Source: Paenibacillus graminis | GTDB taxonomy: Bacteria > Bacillota > Bacilli > Paenibacillales > Paenibacillaceae | NCBI RefSeq assembly: GCF_000758705.1 | Contig: NZ_CP009287.1 | Span: 3,720,001 to 3,784,000 of the forward strand | Length of the DNA stretch: 64,000 nt | Direction of reading: 5' to 3' | In this document: piece by piece, positions 17,426-24,661 of the stretch | Layout: each line of letters starts with the position of its first letter | Position numbering within the stretch: the first letter of the stretch is position 1 | Program-made: the position numbers and the translations under genes | The notes under the pieces: model-generated | What the model saw: the letters and a program-made list of their open reading frames with translations, nothing else | What the model was told of the DNA's origin: nothing | The model's database searches: none

Positions 17426-18487
17426 TTATTTACCAGGCATTATATTAACTTGTCCGGAGTGTTCAGTAACTAGCGTACTGCGCCAATCTTCTTGCTTAAC
17501 ACGCCAGTTTGAAGGGGTATCCCCTTCCCACAGACGAAAGGCACGGTAGAATGAGTTTTGGTCTTCATATCCAATTAAAAAAGCTACTTCTTTAATATCG
17601 AGCGAGGGGTCTGCCAAGTACTCCCGTGCCTGTGCATGTCTTACTTCTGTCAACAGTTGTTTGAAGCTTGTGTTCTCGTCAGTCAGCCGGCGCTGCAGGG
17701 TACGATCGCTCAATCCCAACTCCTTCGCGACAGCTTGAAGGTCTGATTGCCCTCCTGTGAGATTGCGCTTCATGATCCATTTGACCCTGCCGGTTATGGA
17801 GCGGCTGCGCTGCTGTTCAAGGAGTGATTGGTCCAGCGCGGGAGTCAGCATCTCCAGCAGTTCTTCATTGTACGAAACAAAGGGCCGGTCCAAATCTCCC
17901 CGATAGAGCGTCAACCGGTTACCTTGCGCACCCATCCGTATAGGGCAGCCAAAGTAAGCCTCAAGGGCCTGTACATCGCCCATGTCAGGCGAAAATTCGA
18001 CGAAACGTGCTGTCAAAGGTTGACCTGTGCCCCGGCGGCCAAGCTCCAGAAGATGCGCCAGTGTAATTCCGGTCAATACCGGCGGACCAGGTTGTCCGGT
18101 ATACAGCCATTCCAGTTCGATGGTGCAACTCTCGCCTTCCTCGGTGATGCGCAGGTTTTCCGGGGGACACAGTTGTTTGTAGCGAACCATTCGCTTTAGC
18201 GCGTCGCGGTAGTCACGAGCGTGATAGGTCGCTAAGGCGGTTGGCGGGTACTTTGCTGTATCAAAACCGGTCGCCAGCGCAATGATACCTTTGGCTGTAT
18301 CGCCAATAAGATCGGAATAAGCCTGCCAGACCGCAAAATATTGGGCCGTGGTGACTGCCGGTTCAGCAATTATGGTAAGCGGCTGTCCAGCTTTGCGGGC
18401 AACGTCATGGGCGGCAATCCCCAATTGACGTAATCCTGCCCAAAATCCTTGCGGAATCTTTATGCGGTCAGCCGATTGAAATTTCAT
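17426..18487 (-). CDS. AraC family regulator with arabinose-binding-like N-domain
   Basis: Regulator of 353 residues. The ATG at 18487 (MKFQSADRIKIPQGF) follows AAGGAGG with nine bases between, so the longer open frame upstream is discounted. The N-terminal 200 residues match the style of the AraC subgroup typified by OruR/ArgR-like regulators (FWAGLRQLGI, AYSDLIGDTAKGIIALA). The C-terminal domain has AVAKELGLSDRTLQRRLTDE and VAFLIGYEDQNSFYRAFRLW. Members often control catabolism of amino acids or aromatic/lipid compounds. It likely controls itself and the adjoining SDR gene. This regulator subgroup is more common in Proteobacteria, which hints at past transfer, an inference only. Confidence 0.87.
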   Translation of the reverse strand: MKFQSADRIKIPQGFWAGLRQLGIAAHDVARKAGQPLTIIAEPAVTTAQYFAVWQAYSDLIGDTAKGIIALATGFDTAKYPPTALATYHARDYRDALKRMVRYKQLCPPENLRITEEGESCTIELEWLYTGQPGPPVLTGITLAHLLELGRRGTGQPLTARFVEFSPDMGDVQALEAYFGCPIRMGAQGNRLTLYRGDLDRPFVSYNEELLEMLTPALDQSLLEQQRSRSITGRVKWIMKRNLTGGQSDLQAVAKELGLSDRTLQRRLTDENTSFKQLLTEVRHAQAREYLADPSLDIKEVAFLIGYEDQNSFYRAFRLWEGDTPSNWRVKQEDWRSTLVTEHSGQVNIMPGK

Positions 18488-18636
18488 ACAAATGGGCCTC
18501 CTTAAGCTCTTATTATGATTATTGCACCTCTCCGGCAGCCAGATATGTACACGAGTTCTAGTCCTCCACAAGTGCCGGGCCAAAGCATAGGCAGTTCAAG
18601 ACAAATCCTTCGCAGTGGCCCGTGTGAAAGGCTGCT

Positions 18637-19818
18637 TTATTTAAAGTACAAATAGAAGGGTTTAAATGGACCCATATTTTTTGTATCGAGACCTGGACCT
18701 GCAATATCTATAGATAAATTTTCTATCTTGTCCTTAAGACAATCCGTAAAGGTCTGTTGGAATGCCTGAAAGGCTTGCTGAAAAGCAATAACGAGCGATG
18801 CGCCTCCGCTGGAGGCTGCAAAAGCCACATAAATCAGCAATTGCTGGACTGCTGCGTCTTTTGCCTCCTGGAAACATGCGTTTACTATAGCTTTCACATC
18901 TTTCGCACCGGAAATAGCCGGATACTTCAAATCAACATAAAGAACTTGGGTTGAGTCTGCTATTTCCAGACTGGGAATAGTTGTGGGTATGGTTTTATTT
19001 ATTGGTCCGATTGTTACCTTTTTTCTATACGGGCCGATAGAAAATGTCTTCGAAATACCAGGAATGGATAAACTGATTCTGCCAAACCGGTTGCCAACCG
19101 ATGCGCTGACTCCAGGAATACTAAGTGTTTTGCGAATCGCAGGAATCGTAAACGTTTTGCTTTGGGCTGGGATTTTTATGGGTTTGGCCAAAGAGATGAA
19201 ACCTAGTTTAAATTGCGGGATTTGAAATTCAGCAAGGATTAACCGTTGGGTTACGATTTCCGGTGGAGCCGCTGGAGGCGGTGGTGGTACGTCGTCATCG
19301 TCATCGTCATCGTCGTCATTCACAACCAGAAAATTAAATGGTTGAGGGCTCACCACCTGGGGAGGAGCAGCACCATTTCCTATATTGATCGTGGTGAACG
19401 GCGGCGGAGCCATTTGGAGCAAAAGCCCCGGCACCTGTGACAGCAGCTGCATTTCTTCCGGACCAATTCCTGTGGCATCTATGTCCAGATCGTCAACGGT
19501 CTCGGCATTTGCTTCAATCTGTGCGGCAGTCGCAGCGTCTTCTTGTACAAGCTGCTGAATGCTGCTGTCCAGGGCCTGGTTAAGCCCTCCGGTGATTTCA
19601 GCGGAAAGCGTACCTCCGAACAACAATCCGATGTCCGGTGGAGTAATCCTTTTTCTCGGGCAGCGCTTCACACGGCGGCACATATGGCGGAAACTTTTGC
19701 CGCTGCGAACTTTAACCTTATATTTCAACTCCTCACATCCCCTTCCCAAATCTTTCCTTTTATAGATATGAACCCAGGATTTAGCGTGTATAAGCATTTG
19801 TCCCGTGTTGGGCTTCAT
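18637..19818 (-). CDS. unrecognised protein with poly-Asp/poly-Pro hinge and Ile-Pro-Gly repeats
   Basis: Up to 393 residues; I do not recognise a family. The start is uncertain: the ATG at 19818 lacks a ribosome site, while in-frame TTG codons near residues 24 and 31 follow AAAGGA and GGGGATGTGAGGAG. Layout: a basic Cys-containing N-terminal part, an acidic helical part (about 75-130), then a run of nine Asp directly followed by VPPPPPAAPP (about 168-187). The next 90 residues contain short near-repeats built on F-T-I-P-x-I, L-S-I-P-G and F-S-I-G-P, separated by about 12-14 residues, suggesting stacked beta strands. The C-terminal 100 residues look helical (IVNACFQEAKDAAVQQLLIY; AFQQAFQAFQQTF). 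No signal peptide is clear. Could be a spore or cell-surface structural protein; no function is assigned. Confidence 0.65.
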   Translation of the reverse strand: MKPNTGQMLIHAKSWVHIYKRKDLGRGCEELKYKVKVRSGKSFRHMCRRVKRCPRKRITPPDIGLLFGGTLSAEITGGLNQALDSSIQQLVQEDAATAAQIEANAETVDDLDIDATGIGPEEMQLLSQVPGLLLQMAPPPFTTINIGNGAAPPQVVSPQPFNFLVVNDDDDDDDDDVPPPPPAAPPEIVTQRLILAEFQIPQFKLGFISLAKPIKIPAQSKTFTIPAIRKTLSIPGVSASVGNRFGRISLSIPGISKTFSIGPYRKKVTIGPINKTIPTTIPSLEIADSTQVLYVDLKYPAISGAKDVKAIVNACFQEAKDAAVQQLLIYVAFAASSGGASLVIAFQQAFQAFQQTFTDCLKDKIENLSIDIAGPGLDTKNMGPFKPFYLYFK

Positions 19819-19852
19819 TTATTTTGAGATTTGAGGAGAAGGGTTTATAAAC

Positions 19853-19889
19853 CAAAAAACCGGGCTGAAGCGTGAGCTTAATCTCCCGG
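19853..19889 (-). terminator. rho-independent terminator of phosphoesterase operon
   Basis: On the minus strand CCGGG pairs with CCCGG (19860-19864 and 19885-19889), with AAGC-type inner pairing, and is followed by TTTTTT. It lies about 115 bases past the PHP gene stop. Confidence 0.75.
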
Positions 19890-20002
19890 TCTGGTTAAAC
19901 GTTATGCGCGTTCATGTTGCCTTTGCCTGTATTGCCCTGGCGGCGGGCCTGATCAACTTTTCTAACCGCTTCTTTGCACAAAGCCGCACGCAAAGGTAGT
20001 TA

Positions 20003-21001
20003 TTATTCCAGCCAGTGCCGGCTTCGCCGCCGGTTCTGGAAGGTTACAATTTCCCGCACCCCCGCCTGCTTCAGCATCTCCAGCTGCTGATCTGTATACC
20101 CGCCGAGGTCGTCTGGAAAGTGGGCATCGGTAGAGGTAGTGAACAGCACGCCCTTGGCTGCCAGTACAGCCAGGAAAGCCGGGCTCGGGCACATTTCCCG
20201 GATCGGATAGCGGTACACCATTCCCGCGTTAATCTCCGTGGCCGTATCATGCGCGACCAGCAAATCTGCAATCTTCTCATACATCGGCAGGAGACGTTGT
20301 TCATCCGGGCGGTAATTGAAGGCTTTGAGGTTGTCGAGGTGGGCGACAATATCGAACAGGCGGGAAGACACCGCTTGGCCGACGATCTCAAAGAACCGGG
20401 CATATAGGACTTCCAGATCAAATTGTTCAAAATACGTCTGGGTCGCCGGATTGTCAAACCCCCAGCCATCTACAAAATGCACTGAACCGATAACATAGTC
20501 ATACGGCTGTTCCTTCAATATTCCGGCTAGCTCCTGCTCGCAGCCCGGGAAATAATCCGCTTCGATGCCGAGCCGCAGCTGCACCCCTTCCCGCTGCCAT
20601 TTTTCCTTCTGGGCCTGAATGCAAGCAACAAAATGATCTGAATCCGCCATACACACCTGATCCAGCCACTCCCGCTGAAGACGGCCTATCAAGGTATCCT
20701 CCAGGAGCATGTGTTTTTCATAATAGGCTTTATATTTCGTGAAACGGTACAGATGATCGACGATGCCCACCGTATGAATGCCGCGCTGCTTGGCTTGCTT
20801 CAGATACAAATCCAGCCACTCCGATGTAAAAGCTCCGCCTGCCATCCGCCGCTCCAGCAGACCGAAGCTCTCCTGCATCCAAGCCTGCGTATGAATCTGC
20901 TCACTGCTGTCTGTCATCGCAGTCAGACTCTCCATCGTCCGCTGCAGCCACCTTGGTGAATAGGGTCCTTCTTCCAGATGAAGGTGCAAATCTATTTTCA
21001 T
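20003..21001 (-). CDS. PHP-domain phosphoesterase (histidinol-phosphatase-like)
   Basis: PHP-fold metal-dependent hydrolase of 332 residues. Metal-binding motifs in order: DLHLHLEE at the N-terminus, VGIVDHLYRF, RLGIEADYF, VIGSVHFVDGWGFD, DIVAHLDNLK, ATEINAGM and STDAHFPDDLGGY. This is the pattern of HisJ-type histidinol phosphatases, but the protein is longer than usual and sits away from any his gene. It is encoded 41 bases after a calcineurin-type phosphoesterase and opposite a DeoR regulator, which usually senses a sugar phosphate. A role in hydrolysing a sugar or nucleotide phosphate is therefore more likely than histidine synthesis. Confidence 0.85.
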   Translation of the reverse strand: MKIDLHLHLEEGPYSPRWLQRTMESLTAMTDSSEQIHTQAWMQESFGLLERRMAGGAFTSEWLDLYLKQAKQRGIHTVGIVDHLYRFTKYKAYYEKHMLLEDTLIGRLQREWLDQVCMADSDHFVACIQAQKEKWQREGVQLRLGIEADYFPGCEQELAGILKEQPYDYVIGSVHFVDGWGFDNPATQTYFEQFDLEVLYARFFEIVGQAVSSRLFDIVAHLDNLKAFNYRPDEQRLLPMYEKIADLLVAHDTATEINAGMVYRYPIREMCPSPAFLAVLAAKGVLFTTSTDAHFPDDLGGYTDQQLEMLKQAGVREIVTFQNRRRSRHWLE

Positions 21002-21042
21002 TACGTATCCACTCCTTTTAGGGTACCTGCTCCACCCCTGCG

Positions 21043-21942
21043 TTAAACTACGCTTCCATCCTCCTGCCTGATCCAGGTTTCGAAGCGGCGTTCTCCTTCC
21101 GTCAGCTGAATGACCCTCGCCCCGCGCTGAAGCGCCCCGTATGTGTTATGCCCGGTCACCCGGCCATAGGCCAGTGTAATCCCATGCAGCACACCTATGT
21201 AATCATTGTCATGATCGTGACCGGCGAAGGCTGCCATCACATCCCCTGCTTCCAGCATTGCCGCAAACCACCCGCTGTTCACTTTGGAGCAGCAGACCAT
21301 TTCGCCTTTTCTCCCGGCTACACTCCCAGACTGCCACACTTCCTGATACTCAGGGATGGGAATATGCATAAAAGCCAGGGCAGGCAGAACACCGCCGTTT
21401 CTCTCTCTATTCTTGGCCGATTCCTGCAAATACCAGGCCACTTGATCCGAATGAATCCAGGCATATCCGCCGATTGCTGCAGGCGCATATTCACCCGAAT
21501 CCACAAAATATAGTGCCCCCGACTCCCGGTCATCAGCATGGTTGAAGAGCGGCAGCACATAATTGCCCGTGCCGTGAATCTCTCCCGGTCCGGCTTCAGC
21601 CATACATAACTCATATTCCGCCAAAATCGCCTGCAGCTCTTCCCGCGTAACCCCCTTCTCTGAATCGTGGTTGCCATAGATTACAGCAAAAGGCGTACCT
21701 GCCTGCACTGCAATCTCAATTACCCGGCGGAACGTAGCCTTAGGGTCCACTGTCTCTTCACTGTAAATCAGGTCACCACTGAACACTATCAGATCCGGTT
21801 GCTCGATGATCAGAATGCGTTCCATCAGGGCCAGCGTCCGGGCATCACGCTCCGGTTCGATTCCATCCTTCAGATGGATATCGGTAAACTGTACAATTTT
21901 AAAAGTCCCATCTGCATGAAAAGAAAGACGTTGCTTGTTCAT
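21043..21942 (-). CDS. calcineurin-like metallophosphoesterase
   Basis: Cytoplasmic phosphoesterase of 299 residues. The ATG at 21942 is chosen because GAGGAGG lies seven bases upstream. Motifs: FTDIHLKDG (D-x-H), VFSGDLIYSEE (GDxx), VIYGNHDSEKG (GNHD), and AFAGHDHDNDYIG (GHDH), complete for a di-metal site. No signal peptide. This is the YvnB/DUF-type group of intracellular or membrane-associated phosphodiesterases. It is the first gene of a two-gene operon with the PHP protein, divergent from the DeoR regulator; a tandem operator lies in the 149-base gap. Confidence 0.88.
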   Translation of the reverse strand: MNKQRLSFHADGTFKIVQFTDIHLKDGIEPERDARTLALMERILIIEQPDLIVFSGDLIYSEETVDPKATFRRVIEIAVQAGTPFAVIYGNHDSEKGVTREELQAILAEYELCMAEAGPGEIHGTGNYVLPLFNHADDRESGALYFVDSGEYAPAAIGGYAWIHSDQVAWYLQESAKNRERNGGVLPALAFMHIPIPEYQEVWQSGSVAGRKGEMVCCSKVNSGWFAAMLEAGDVMAAFAGHDHDNDYIGVLHGITLAYGRVTGHNTYGALQRGARVIQLTEGERRFETWIRQEDGSVV

Positions 21943-21986
21943 CTTGAACCTCCTCATAGTAAAACCCGCTTAATTGTGATATTCAT

Positions 21987-22020
21987 GTTGTTCTTTGTGT
22001 AATTTCGTTGTTTTTTGTGT
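21987..22020. promoter_or_regulatory. tandem DeoR-type operator
   Basis: GTTGTTCTTTGTGT (21987-22000) is repeated as GTTGTTTTTTGTGT (22007-22020), one mismatch in 14, with a period of exactly 20 bases (two helical turns). It lies between the divergent phosphoesterase operon and the DeoR gene. DeoR-family proteins commonly bind such T-rich direct repeats, so this is the likely operator. Confidence 0.6.
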
Positions 22021-22091
22021 TCTTTTATTTTAAAATAGCACTAACAGCCAAAAAGATGCAAGCGTTAATTTTACATAAGGGGGGGAACACG

Positions 22092-22874
22092 ATGACATTA
22101 CTCGCAGAAGAACGGCAGCAGATGATATTGCAGCAATTAGAGGAAACCGGAAAGGTAAAAGTGATCCCGCTGGCACAGCAGCTTGAGGTGTCCAATGAGA
22201 CAATCCGCCGCGATCTGGATGCCTTGGAGGAACAACGGAAGTTAAAGCGTGTGTATGGAGGCGCCGTGAAGCTTACCCATTTTGACGGGGAGCCTTCGTA
22301 TACGATGAGGCGCAAGCTGAACCAGGAAGGAAAGCAGGCGATTGGCCGTGAAGCTGCCAGACTGCTGCAGGATGGGGATACAGTGTTCATGGATACAGGG
22401 ACGACCGTACTGGAGATGACCCGCTATATGGCAGGAAAGAAAAATATCACTATTGTGACGAACTCCCTGCCTACAGCGTCCGCCTTGCTCCAGGCTTTGG
22501 GCCTTGAGCAATTTACGGGCAAAGTCATTATGCTTGGCGGTGAAATCTCCATTCAGCAGCAATCGGTGAGCGGAATTCTTGCCCATGAGCTGCTAAAACA
22601 ATTCACACTGGACAAAGCCTTCCTGTCCGTCGGCGGAATCTCGCCTGCCCAAGGCATTACGGATTACGATATGAATGAATCGCTGGTGTCACGGCTGGCC
22701 TCCGGGCAAGCAAACGAAGTGATTCTGCTGGCAGACCACAGCAAAATCGGCAGCACGGCTTTTTGCCAAATCGCTCCGCTGCAGAGCGCCGACGTGATCA
22801 TCTCCGATCAGGAGCTGCCGGGGGGCTGGAAGGAAGAGCTGGAACGCATAGGGGTAGCGTGGATTAAGTCCTGA
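22092..22874 (+). CDS. DeoR/GlpR family transcriptional repressor
   Basis: Regulator of 260 residues. The ATG at 22092 follows AAGGGGGG; open sequence before it includes the operator and is not coding. The N-terminal helix-turn-helix reads RQQMILQQLEETGKVKVIPL and LEVSNETIRRDLDALEEQ, then the DeoR signature RVYGGAVKL. The C-terminal domain has the sugar-phosphate isomerase-like DeoR sensor features DTGTTVLEM, VTNSLPTA, LGGE, GGISPAQGITDYD and LADHSKIG. Family members release DNA on binding a phosphorylated sugar. It should repress the divergent two-gene phosphoesterase operon. Confidence 0.92.
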   Translation: MTLLAEERQQMILQQLEETGKVKVIPLAQQLEVSNETIRRDLDALEEQRKLKRVYGGAVKLTHFDGEPSYTMRRKLNQEGKQAIGREAARLLQDGDTVFMDTGTTVLEMTRYMAGKKNITIVTNSLPTASALLQALGLEQFTGKVIMLGGEISIQQQSVSGILAHELLKQFTLDKAFLSVGGISPAQGITDYDMNESLVSRLASGQANEVILLADHSKIGSTAFCQIAPLQSADVIISDQELPGGWKEELERIGVAWIKS

Positions 22875-22928
22875 CAAGTAGAAACGGCTTCGCCTTCCTT
22901 TTAATGGACAGTACCGATTTTGGATAAA

Positions 22929-22946
22929 ATCACCCTGACGGGTGAT
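22929..22946. other. short perfect stem-loop
   Basis: ATCACCC (22929-22935) pairs with GGGTGAT (22940-22946) around TGAC, 55 bases beyond the DeoR stop. There is no U-tract. The remainder of 22875-23041 holds nothing else I can identify. Confidence 0.3.
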
Positions 22947-23041
22947 ACAGCCGCTCATTAAAGGTTAAACTAATGGGCTCTCACTTGTCCTGTTATACCA
23001 TCCGTCACAGTATAGTCTCATCTACCACACCCTTTAGGGCT

Positions 23042-23531
23042 AACAACGGCATTTCTGCCGTTGTTTCCGTGCGACCCGGCCTTCGGCGGTTCAACAACGG
23101 CGTTTCTGCCGTTGTTTCCGTGCGATCCGGCCTTCGGCGCTTCAACAACGGCATTTCTGCCGTTGTTTCCGTGCGACCCGGCCTTCGGCGCTTCAACAAC
23201 GGCATTTCTGCCGTTGTTTCTGTGCGATCCGGCCTTCGGCGGTTCAACAACGGCATTTCTGCCGTTGTTTCTGTGCGATCCGGCCTTCGGCGGTTCAACA
23301 ACGGCGTTTCTGCCGTTGTTTCCGTGCGATCCGCCCTTCGGCGCTTCAACAACGGCATTTCTGCCGTTGTTTCCGTGCGACCCGCCCTTCGGCGGTTCAA
23401 CAACGGCATTTCTGCCGTTGTTTCCGTGCGACCCGGCCTTCGGCGCTTCAACAACGGCATTTCTGCCGTTGTTTCTGTGCGATCCGGCCTTCGACGGTTC
23501 AACAACGGCATTTCTGCCGTTGTTTCCGGGT
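23042..23531. repeat. tandem array of ten 51-bp palindromic units
   Basis: Nine full units and a tenth partial one start at 23042 and every 51 bases after (23093, 23144, 23195, 23246, 23297, 23348, 23399, 23450, 23501). Each opens with a perfect palindrome: AACAACGGC, six-base loop (A/G)TTTCT, GCCGTTGTT. The remaining 27 bases contain a second small hairpin (GCC-TTC-GGC) and vary at only a few positions: T or C in TTTCCG and in GACCC, G or C in CCGGCC, and G or C just before the final TTC. Because 51 is divisible by three, frames stay open on both strands, but none has a ribosome site or sensible composition; I do not call a gene. It is not a CRISPR: the intervening pieces are nearly identical. 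Confidence 0.95.
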
Positions 23532-23564
23532 AAACCCGCCGAAAAAACATATAATTTCCTATAC

Positions 23565-23620
23565 GACGAGAAATATAAGGAACATTTAGGGTATGAAGCA
23601 TATAGATGCTTAATTTTAAA
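23565..23620 (+). repeat. dispersed repeat tail, copy C (diverged)
   Basis: GACGAGAAATATAAGGAACA, then GTATGAAGCATATAG and CTTAATTTTAAAA, align over about 55 bases with the element at 7266-7325. It follows the 51-bp array and a small CGGGT/ACCCG stem (23528-23539), as copies A and B follow a hairpin. Confidence 0.45.
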
Positions 23621-23642
23621 ATCCACGATATCACAAGCAGCA

Positions 23643-23685
23643 TGTGCTCGAAATCACTATTGCAGACAGCGGAAGATCATATAGT
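23643..23685 (+). promoter_or_regulatory. Fnr/Crp-type box and -10 of ywiC
   Basis: TGTGC, six bases, TCACT (23643-23658) matches the Crp/Fnr pattern TGTGA-N6-TCACA with one mismatch per half. TATAGT at 23680-23685 is a good -10; the implied start near 23692 puts the box centre at -41.5, the standard class II activator position. B. subtilis Fnr uses this pattern, and a Crp/Fnr gene lies 18 kb away in the window. Confidence 0.55.
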
Positions 23686-23740
23686 TAAATAGTCCAAGAG
23701 ATTAGAGGATCAATAACTATTCATACAGAGGTGTATTACA

Positions 23741-24451
23741 ATGAAGAGGTTTATTCCCAATCAGCACGGAGCCTGGTCCATGCTGGTTCTCCCTTTTTTG
23801 TTAGGGATGGCGGCCTCCCAAGCATCATTTCTGCATATTCCCCTGTTCTTGTGCTGGCTGCTGATTTATTTGTTCATCTTTCCGCTCCTCCAGGGGGTCA
23901 AAACAAGGCGTTTTGACCGGTATGCACCGCCGCTCAAAGTGTACGGCCTGCTGCTCTTGCCTTTTGCAGCTTATCTGATGGCTGCCGAACCTAAGCTGCT
24001 TTGGTTTGCCTTGCCGGCACTCCCGCTGTTTGCGGTTAATTTGTATTATGCCAGAACGAAGAACGAGCGGGCCCTGCTCAATGATATCGCGGGAATTCTG
24101 CTGTTTTGCCTGATGGTCTTTCCCGTTTTTTATATCGGCGGAGGAACAGACCGCGGAATGGCTGCCGAATTTTTTATACTGGCTCTGCTGTATTTTGTGG
24201 GTACTGCCTTGTATGTAAAAACGATTATTCGTGAAAAAAACAATCCCCGGTATTATTACGCGTCTGTGATTTATCATAGTCTGTTCGTGCTTGCGGGAGT
24301 GGTGCTGTTTCCATCCTTAACGGTTCCGCTGTTAATTCTGCTGGCGCGCGCAGCAAGCCTTCCCAGAACAAAAATTACAGCCAAACAAACGGGAATAATG
24401 GAAATCGGCTTTTCTGTAATGCTGTACCTATCTGTAATCGTTCTGTTATAA
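23741..24451 (+). CDS. ywiC: YwiC-like membrane protein
   Basis: Polytopic membrane protein of 236 residues with about seven hydrophobic helices. The beginning MKRFIPNQHGAWSMLVLPF, with the NQHGAW box, is characteristic of YwiC. In B. subtilis ywiC lies in the narK-fnr-narGHJI region and belongs to the anaerobic Fnr regulon; its biochemical role is not established. Here it again sits at the edge of the nitrate island and has an Fnr-like box correctly placed upstream. AGAGGTG precedes the ATG, and a terminator follows at 24511. Confidence 0.85.
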   Translation: MKRFIPNQHGAWSMLVLPFLLGMAASQASFLHIPLFLCWLLIYLFIFPLLQGVKTRRFDRYAPPLKVYGLLLLPFAAYLMAAEPKLLWFALPALPLFAVNLYYARTKNERALLNDIAGILLFCLMVFPVFYIGGGTDRGMAAEFFILALLYFVGTALYVKTIIREKNNPRYYYASVIYHSLFVLAGVVLFPSLTVPLLILLARAASLPRTKITAKQTGIMEIGFSVMLYLSVIVLL

Positions 24452-24510
24452 AGTCCGCATTTGTTGTACAACGTGATTTTCGAGAGTTAACACGATCAGA
24501 AGCACAAGAA

Positions 24511-24546
24511 AAAGCGAGTCTCCGATAACCGGAACCCGCTTTTTTT
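24511..24546 (+). terminator. rho-independent terminator of ywiC
   Basis: AAAGCGAG pairs with CCCGCTTT across an inner TCCG/CGGA pair, followed by a run of T ending at 24546. It lies 60 bases after the ywiC stop. Confidence 0.75.
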
Positions 24547-24551
24547 AGACT

Positions 24552-24629
24552 TTAAGAATTTATATACTTCGCGCTATACATGTTCCTTCGATTTCCCGCT
24601 CAAACAGGTGCCGCCCTTTCGGGGACGGC
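24552..24629 (-). repeat. dispersed repeat, copy B with hairpin head
   Basis: Read on the minus strand: a GC hairpin (24610-24629, GCCG against CGGC), then GTTTGAGCGGGAAATCGAAG and TATAGCGCGAAGTATATAAA and TTCTTA. This matches copy A (7230-7325) in order, orientation and spacing. It also stands where a terminator for ilvB would be expected. Confidence 0.6.
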
Positions 24630-24661
24630 GTAGCGATTCTACTTGTATGCATGGGATGAAG

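Noticed and set aside
20003..21001. Assignment of the PHP protein as histidinol phosphatase hisJ
   Set aside because: Motifs fit the fold but no his genes adjoin and the DeoR context points to another phosphate ester.
23042..23531. Possible CRISPR array
   Set aside because: The palindromic 24-base part is repeat-like, but the 27-base intervals are almost identical and no cas gene is present.
22973..23684. Long open frames on both strands through the 51-bp array, giving repetitive 190-210 residue proteins
   Set aside because: They exist only because the unit length is a multiple of three. None has a ribosome site and four overlapping frames are equally open.
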